This document shows positions 6,611-10,605 of a DNA stretch of 10,605 bases, piece by piece. Both the position numbers and the translations under genes were made by a program. The notes beneath the pieces were generated by a model, which was not told the DNA's origin, searched no databases, and worked only from the letters and a program-made list of their open reading frames with translations. Source of the stretch: Paracoccaceae bacterium (lineage in GTDB: Bacteria > Pseudomonadota > Alphaproteobacteria > Rhodobacterales > Rhodobacteraceae); contig RFZH01000066.1 in assembly GCA_009920815.1 (NCBI GenBank), positions 1 to 10,605 of the forward strand, written 5' to 3'. Every line of letters begins with the position of its first letter. The stretch's first letter is position 1.

Positions 6611-6713
6611 ACCTGTTGGATTTAGCATCGGATCACCTTGGTGATCCGATCAAAACAAACGCTTGGCCAACTGGCAAAAAGAATCGTGATGACGATGAAA
6701 GTAAGAGCGCGCT
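6611..6713. other. Convergent intergenic region between hemY and fdsD
   Basis: These 103 bases separate two stop codons and contain no reading frame I would support. The main element is the perfect inverted repeat at 6627-6650. A 10-nt palindrome, GCTTTAAAGC, at 6711-6720 overlaps the fdsD stop codon and may be incidental. Confidence 0.7.
6627..6650. terminator. Perfect inverted repeat, probable bidirectional transcription terminator
   Basis: ATCGGATCACC, two T residues, then GGTGATCCGAT form an 11-bp perfect palindromic stem. In practice this would be 10 bp closed by a CTTG tetraloop. It lies 16 bp past the hemY stop and between convergent genes, the usual place for a shared terminator. There is no T-run after the stem in either direction (CAAAAC on the plus side, GCTAAATCC on the minus side). 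It may therefore be a non-canonical or Rho-assisted terminator, or an RNA 3'-end stabilising hairpin. A dimeric protein-binding site cannot be excluded. Confidence 0.6.
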
Positions 6714-6917
6714 TTAAAGCCGCTTAGACGCCTGTAAAACAAGATCGTCCAAGCTTTCCCCGCCCGAATTCACATATTCCGTGAGCTGCTGGCGCATCCT
6801 AGGATCCCAAAAATCGCGTAAGTGTGATGCGACTTTGTCCACTTGGTCAACGCCTGGCTGGGTTCTAAAAAAAGTCGCGATTTGATTGGCGGAACGGACC
6901 ATTTTTTCAGGTGACAT
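6714..6917 (-). CDS. fdsD: Formate dehydrogenase delta subunit
   Basis: The 67-residue product matches the small FdsD subunit of NAD-linked molybdenum formate dehydrogenases: MSPEKMVRSANQIATFF at the start, then HLRDFWDPRMRQQL, GGESLDDLV and a basic end. FdsD is a small accessory subunit needed for the activity or assembly of the FdsABG core in related organisms, and its exact action is unclear. The frame also offers an ATG two codons upstream (6923). I chose 6917 because AAAGGAA (minus strand of 6924-6930) is directly adjacent to the first ATG but ideally spaced, six bases, from the second. Relatives also begin with MSPEK. The gene overlaps the end of fdhD by 11 bp and is the last gene of the operon, in the expected order A, then the FdhD-type gene, then D. 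Confidence 0.92.
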   Translation of the reverse strand: MSPEKMVRSANQIATFFRTQPGVDQVDKVASHLRDFWDPRMRQQLTEYVNSGGESLDDLVLQASKRL

Positions 6918-7725
6918 TTTCATTTCCTTTCAAGCGGAAGGGATGGGAATAACATTCAAAGCGCCCTGCGCGCGCTGATGCGCACAGGGTAATGTTTGCG
7001 TCTTGGGCCAGTTTCAAGGCATGGGTTGTCGGGGCCGACGCGGCTATAATAATTGCACAGCCCGCAATGGCGGTTTTTTGGACCATTTCAACAGAAACAC
7101 GTGATGTCAAAACGATGGCCCCAGTCGAAGGGGCAGTATTCGTTTCGATCATCGCACCAATCAATTTATCAAGTGCATTATGGCGCCCAACATCTTCGCG
7201 CGCGAGAACTAAAGAACCATCTTGAGTTAAAAATCCGGCCGCATGCGCTGCGTGCGTTTGATCATGTAACGGCTGATGCGCCCGCAACTGATCAGTCGCG
7301 GCTGCAATAACGTGTGGGTCTATTGTAGGGCCTTGATCAGCCAGCCGAGGCAAAGGACGAACAGCTTGATCCAAACTATCAATACCACACAAACCACAAC
7401 CAACAGGCCCCGCCATGGCACGACGGCGCGCTAAAAAGGGTCGGGCCGTATCGTCAGCCAACCAAAACTGAGCTTCGAGCCCTGTGTCATGTTCAATGAT
7501 ATCCAAAGACTCGATTTGGCCTAACCCTGTGATGATACCTTCGGTAATGGCAAAGCCAATTGCAAAATCGCGAAGATCAGATGGGCTGGTCATCATCACA
7601 GCATGGGTTGTGCCGTTGATGGAAATTGCAACCGCAGTTTCAACCGCCAAATCGCGATAAACCTGTGACACGCCATGCGTGTCACAGGCCATCGCAAGAT
7701 GCGATTGTAAAGCGGGCTTGGTCAT
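6907..7725 (-). CDS. fdhD: Formate dehydrogenase accessory sulfurtransferase FdhD (FdsC in fds operons)
   Basis: FdhD passes sulfur from the cysteine desulfurase to the molybdenum bis-MGD cofactor before insertion into formate dehydrogenase; without it the enzyme is inactive. The 272-residue length is normal. The key motif GCGLCG carries the sulfur-transfer pair Cys110 and Cys113. AREDVGRHNALDKLIG (176-191) is the strongly conserved central motif, followed by TSRVSVEMVQKTA and the ASAPTTHALKLA segment of the cofactor-binding domain. The start ATG (7723-7725) overlaps the TAA of fdsA by one base (TAATG). No clear Shine-Dalgarno precedes it, so translation probably depends on termination of fdsA. 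Its place between fdsA and fdsD matches the fdsGBACD order known from Rhodobacter, where this gene is called fdsC. Confidence 0.95.
   Translation of the reverse strand: MTKPALQSHLAMACDTHGVSQVYRDLAVETAVAISINGTTHAVMMTSPSDLRDFAIGFAITEGIITGLGQIESLDIIEHDTGLEAQFWLADDTARPFLARRRAMAGPVGCGLCGIDSLDQAVRPLPRLADQGPTIDPHVIAAATDQLRAHQPLHDQTHAAHAAGFLTQDGSLVLAREDVGRHNALDKLIGAMIETNTAPSTGAIVLTSRVSVEMVQKTAIAGCAIIIAASAPTTHALKLAQDANITLCASARAGRFECYSHPFRLKGNENVT
6924..6930 (-). promoter_or_regulatory. Ribosome binding site that decides the fdsD start
   Basis: The minus strand reads AAAGGAA. It abuts the ATG at 6923 but is six bases from the ATG at 6917, which argues for the second start. It lies inside the last codons of fdhD. 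Confidence 0.65.
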
Positions 7726-10605
7726 TATTCAGCGGCAGGCAGGATACGGCGTGACCGTTCCGCTTGGGCATTATAATCCTCTTGCCACTCTGTTGGACCA
7801 TTCGATGGGCTAACCTGGACTGCAGTGACCTTGTATTCAGGACAGTTCGTTGCCCAATCCGAATAATCGGTGGTAATGACGTTGGCCTGTGTATCGGGGT
7901 GGTGGAATGTCGTATAAACCACACCCGGCGACACGCGATCGGTAATTTTAGCGCGCAAGCTGGTATCGCCAGAACGTGACGCAAGTTTTACGAAATCACC
8001 ATCATTGATCCCACGGGTTTCGGCATCATGTGGGTGAATTTCTAACACGTCCTGATCATGCCAAACGACGTTCTGAGTGCGCCGAGTTTGCGCCCCCACG
8101 TTGTATTGTGACAAGATACGCCCTGTCGTCAGCAAAAGCGGGAACCTTGGGCCGGTCCGTTCATCCGTCGCCACGTATTCGGTGACGATAAAACGTCCCT
8201 TGCCACGCACAAAGCCGTCGACATGCATCAAAGGCGTACCCTCAGGGTTTGCATCGTTGCACGGCCATTGCACTGAGCCCCGCTGTTCAAGTAGCTCGTA
8301 ACTTACATTGGCAAATGAAGGTGTTGTTGCCGCGATTTCGGCCATGATTTCGCTTGGATGGGTATAGGACCAACCTGCCCCCATGGCATTGGCAAGCAAC
8401 TGCGTGACCTCCCAATCAGCATAGCCGTTGCGCGGTGCCATCACACGACGCACGCGGTTGATGCGGCGTTCGGCGTTGGTGAATGTGCCGTCCTTTTCTA
8501 AGAACGTTGAACCGGGCAAAAACACATGCGCATAATTCGCGGTTTCGTTCAGGAACAGGTCATGCACGATCACACATTCCATCGCTGCCAAACCTGCGGC
8601 CACGTGTTTTGTATCGGGGTCAGATTGCAGGATATCCTCGCCCTGGCAATACAGCGCCTTGAACGTGCCATCGACGGCGGCGTCCAACATGTTTGGAATG
8701 CGCAGGCCGGGTTCCGGATCGATTTCCACGCCCCAAGCGTTTTCGAAAATCGCGCGCACTTCGGGCAATTTCACATGGCGATAACCGGGCAATTCGTGCG
8801 GGAATGACCCCATGTCACAGGACCCTTGCACGTTGTTTTGACCGCGCAATGGGTTTACGCCCACACCTTTGCGACCGATGTTACCGGTCAACATGGCAAG
8901 GTTAGCGATGCCCATAACCGTGGTTGAGCCTTGGCTATGTTCGGTGACGCCCAAGCCGTAATAAATCGCGCCATTGCCACCTTTGGCAAACAAACGCGCG
9001 GCGGCGCGCAATTCTGCAGATGGCACGCCGGTCAGCAATTCGGTTGCCTCTGGGCTGTGACGGTCTTGGGATACGAATTCAGCATATTCTTGGAATTCAT
9101 CCCAGTCACAACGGGTGCGGATAAACTCTTCGTCCATCAAACCTTCGGTAACGATGACGTGGGCCAGCGCCGTGACAACCGCGACATTTGTACCGGGGCG
9201 CAATGGCAGGTGATGCGCCGCTTTGATATGTGCAGATTTCACCAAATCGATCCGACGTGGATCAATGACGATCAACTTTGCACCTTTGCGCAGACGTTTT
9301 TTCAAACGCGATGCAAACACAGGGTGCCCGTCAGTCGGATTGGCCCCAATGACGATCACGACATCAGTATGTTCAACGCTGTCAAAGTCCTGCGTTCCCG
9401 CAGACGTACCAAAGGTTTGCCCCAGACCGTAACCCGTAGGCGAATGGCATACGCGGGCACAGGTATCTGTGTTGTTGTTGCCAAAAACCGCGCGGGTCAA
9501 TTTTTGCACAAGATAGGACTCTTCGTTTGTGCACCGGCTAGAGGTAATCACACCAATCGATTTTTTACCGTATTTTTCCTGCAAGCCACGGAGCTTGTTC
9601 GCCGTAAAGGTCAATGCCTCGTCCCAGCTGACTTCGCGCCATGGTTCGTCAATTGTGTCGCGGATCATCGGGTTTAGGATGCGATCCTGATGGGTTGCGT
9701 AGCCATAGGCAAACCGCCCTTTGACGCAGGAATGACCACGGTTTGCCGATCCATTTTTGAACGGTACCATGCGAACCAATTGATCGCCCTGCATTTCGGC
9801 CTTGAACGAACACCCAACACCGCAATAGGCGCACGTGGTCACGACAGAACGTTCCGGCGTACCCAGTTCAACGACCGATTTTTCAACCAATGTGCCCGTT
9901 GGGCAGGCCTGAACGCAAGCGCCACAGCTGACGCAATCGGAGGATAGGAAATTGTCCTCTGCGCCACCGGCGGAAACACGGCTGTCAAAACCGCGCCCTT
10001 CAATGGTCAGGGCGAATGTGCCTTGCACCTCTTCACAGGCACGCACACAGCGGTTGCACACAATGCATTTGCTGGGGTCATAGTTGAAATAGGGGTTCGA
10101 GCTGTCGCAGGGTAAATAATCAGGGTTCGCTTCGCCCGATGTATCGCGCACCTCGAAATGATTGACCAAGCTGCCACCTTTGGGCGCCTCGTAGCGCACA
10201 TCGCGCAGGCCAACGGCCCCTGCCATGTCTTGCAATTCGCAATCGCCATTTGCCGAACAGGTCAAACAATCCAAGGGGTGGTCCGAGATATAAAGCTCCA
10301 TCACGCCTTTGCGGATTTTGCGGACTTTGGACGATTGGGTGTGCACCACCATGCCCGCCGCCACAGGGGTCGTACAGGACGCGGGCGTGCCACGACGTCC
10401 TTCGATTTCGACAACGCACAGGCGGCAGGATCCGAATGCTTCGATACTGTCGGTTGCGCATAGCTTTGGAACGCTGATCCCCGCAAGCGCAGAGGCCCGC
10501 ATCACCGACGTTCCCTCGGGAACCGTGACCTCGGTCCCGTCGATGGTCAAGGTCACAGGTGCGCCATGCGCTGCAGGTGTGCCCAGATCGCGATCATCGG
10601 TCCAT
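7725..10605 (-). CDS. fdsA: NAD-dependent formate dehydrogenase, molybdenum alpha subunit; 5' end beyond the window
   Basis: FdsA is the catalytic subunit oxidising formate to CO2; electrons pass through Fe-S clusters to the flavin subunit FdsB and NAD+. Numbered from the GTG at 10556, the order is: a [2Fe-2S] domain with Cys33, Cys44, Cys47 and Cys61; a [4Fe-4S] set His93, Cys97, Cys100 and Cys106; two ferredoxin motifs CIVCNRC...C (164-174) and CVSCGAC...CP (208-219); and the cofactor-proximal cluster CAYCGVGC...C (242-277). The molybdopterin domain follows, with catalytic Cys370 in RVCHSPT beside His371, and then the C-terminal dinucleotide-binding domain from about 810. The catalytic codon is TGC, so this is a cysteine enzyme, not a selenoprotein. 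The GTG at 10556 is not the true start. The frame stays open to the edge and encodes WTDDRDLGTPAAHGAP, a typical FdsA leader, so the gene is truncated by the window. At least 959 residues are visible. Confidence 0.97.
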   Translation of the reverse strand, partial: WTDDRDLGTPAAHGAPVTLTIDGTEVTVPEGTSVMRASALAGISVPKLCATDSIEAFGSCRLCVVEIEGRRGTPASCTTPVAAGMVVHTQSSKVRKIRKGVMELYISDHPLDCLTCSANGDCELQDMAGAVGLRDVRYEAPKGGSLVNHFEVRDTSGEANPDYLPCDSSNPYFNYDPSKCIVCNRCVRACEEVQGTFALTIEGRGFDSRVSAGGAEDNFLSSDCVSCGACVQACPTGTLVEKSVVELGTPERSVVTTCAYCGVGCSFKAEMQGDQLVRMVPFKNGSANRGHSCVKGRFAYGYATHQDRILNPMIRDTIDEPWREVSWDEALTFTANKLRGLQEKYGKKSIGVITSSRCTNEESYLVQKLTRAVFGNNNTDTCARVCHSPTGYGLGQTFGTSAGTQDFDSVEHTDVVIVIGANPTDGHPVFASRLKKRLRKGAKLIVIDPRRIDLVKSAHIKAAHHLPLRPGTNVAVVTALAHVIVTEGLMDEEFIRTRCDWDEFQEYAEFVSQDRHSPEATELLTGVPSAELRAAARLFAKGGNGAIYYGLGVTEHSQGSTTVMGIANLAMLTGNIGRKGVGVNPLRGQNNVQGSCDMGSFPHELPGYRHVKLPEVRAIFENAWGVEIDPEPGLRIPNMLDAAVDGTFKALYCQGEDILQSDPDTKHVAAGLAAMECVIVHDLFLNETANYAHVFLPGSTFLEKDGTFTNAERRINRVRRVMAPRNGYADWEVTQLLANAMGAGWSYTHPSEIMAEIAATTPSFANVSYELLEQRGSVQWPCNDANPEGTPLMHVDGFVRGKGRFIVTEYVATDERTGPRFPLLLTTGRILSQYNVGAQTRRTQNVVWHDQDVLEIHPHDAETRGINDGDFVKLASRSGDTSLRAKITDRVSPGVVYTTFHHPDTQANVITTDYSDWATNCPEYKVTAVQVSPSNGPTEWQEDYNAQAERSRRILPAAE

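Noticed and set aside
9444..9452. Possible selenocysteine at the formate dehydrogenase active site.
   Set aside because: The codon at 9447-9449 (minus strand) is TGC for cysteine, with no in-frame TGA, so no recoding is needed.
8931..9677. A 248-codon open frame on the plus strand, antisense to fdsA.
   Set aside because: It lies wholly within a certain gene whose motifs run through the same bases. Its translation has no recognisable domain, and its length is explained by codon bias on the opposite strand.

Overview
The window looks like a stretch of an alphaproteobacterial chromosome, most likely from the Rhodobacteraceae (Roseobacter-type). The evidence is the company of genes: tsaD-gpsA opposite hemD, an alphaproteobacterial mitofilin/Mic60 gene and a TPR-type hemY, followed by the accessory end of an fds-type NAD-linked molybdenum formate dehydrogenase operon. 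Base composition is moderate: single lines I counted gave about 45% GC in hemD and about 58% GC in the formate dehydrogenase gene. Genus cannot be assigned from the sequence alone.

Layout, left to right. (1) 1-363 (+): the C-terminal end of an unrecognised protein whose start lies off the left edge. (2) 414-3100 (-): a tightly packed operon transcribed as tsaD > gpsA > yciI-like > EVE-domain gene. Its junctions are ATGA (4-nt overlap), TAATG (1-nt overlap) and a 1-nt gap, so the four genes are almost certainly co-transcribed and translationally coupled. (3) 3101-3148: a 48-bp divergent intergenic region. (4) 3149-6610 (+): hemD > mitofilin/Mic60-like gene > hemY, with gaps of 28 and 11 bp. 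(5) 6611-6713: a convergent intergenic region holding a 24-nt perfect inverted repeat. (6) 6714-10605 (-): fdsA > fdhD (fdsC) > fdsD. The fdsA start, and presumably fdsB and fdsG, lie beyond the right edge.

How the genes work together. TsaD makes the t6A tRNA modification. GpsA supplies glycerol-3-phosphate for phospholipids. HemD closes the tetrapyrrole ring for heme, and for bacteriochlorophyll or cobalamin if the organism makes them. The mitofilin protein is an inner-membrane shaping factor, and HemY is a membrane TPR protein of unsettled role that travels with heme genes. The formate dehydrogenase oxidises formate to CO2 and reduces NAD+. FdhD delivers sulfur to its molybdenum cofactor, and FdsD is the small delta subunit.

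No mobile element, CRISPR array, tRNA or rRNA was seen. Most of the window is ordinary core-genome content and I found no convincing new system. The main anomaly is GpsA, which appears to lack about 20 residues of its NAD-binding Rossmann domain through a clean in-frame deletion. Secondary points are the unidentified left-edge protein, the CxxC...CxxC tail of HemY, and an EVE-domain reader gene coupled to a tRNA-modification gene.
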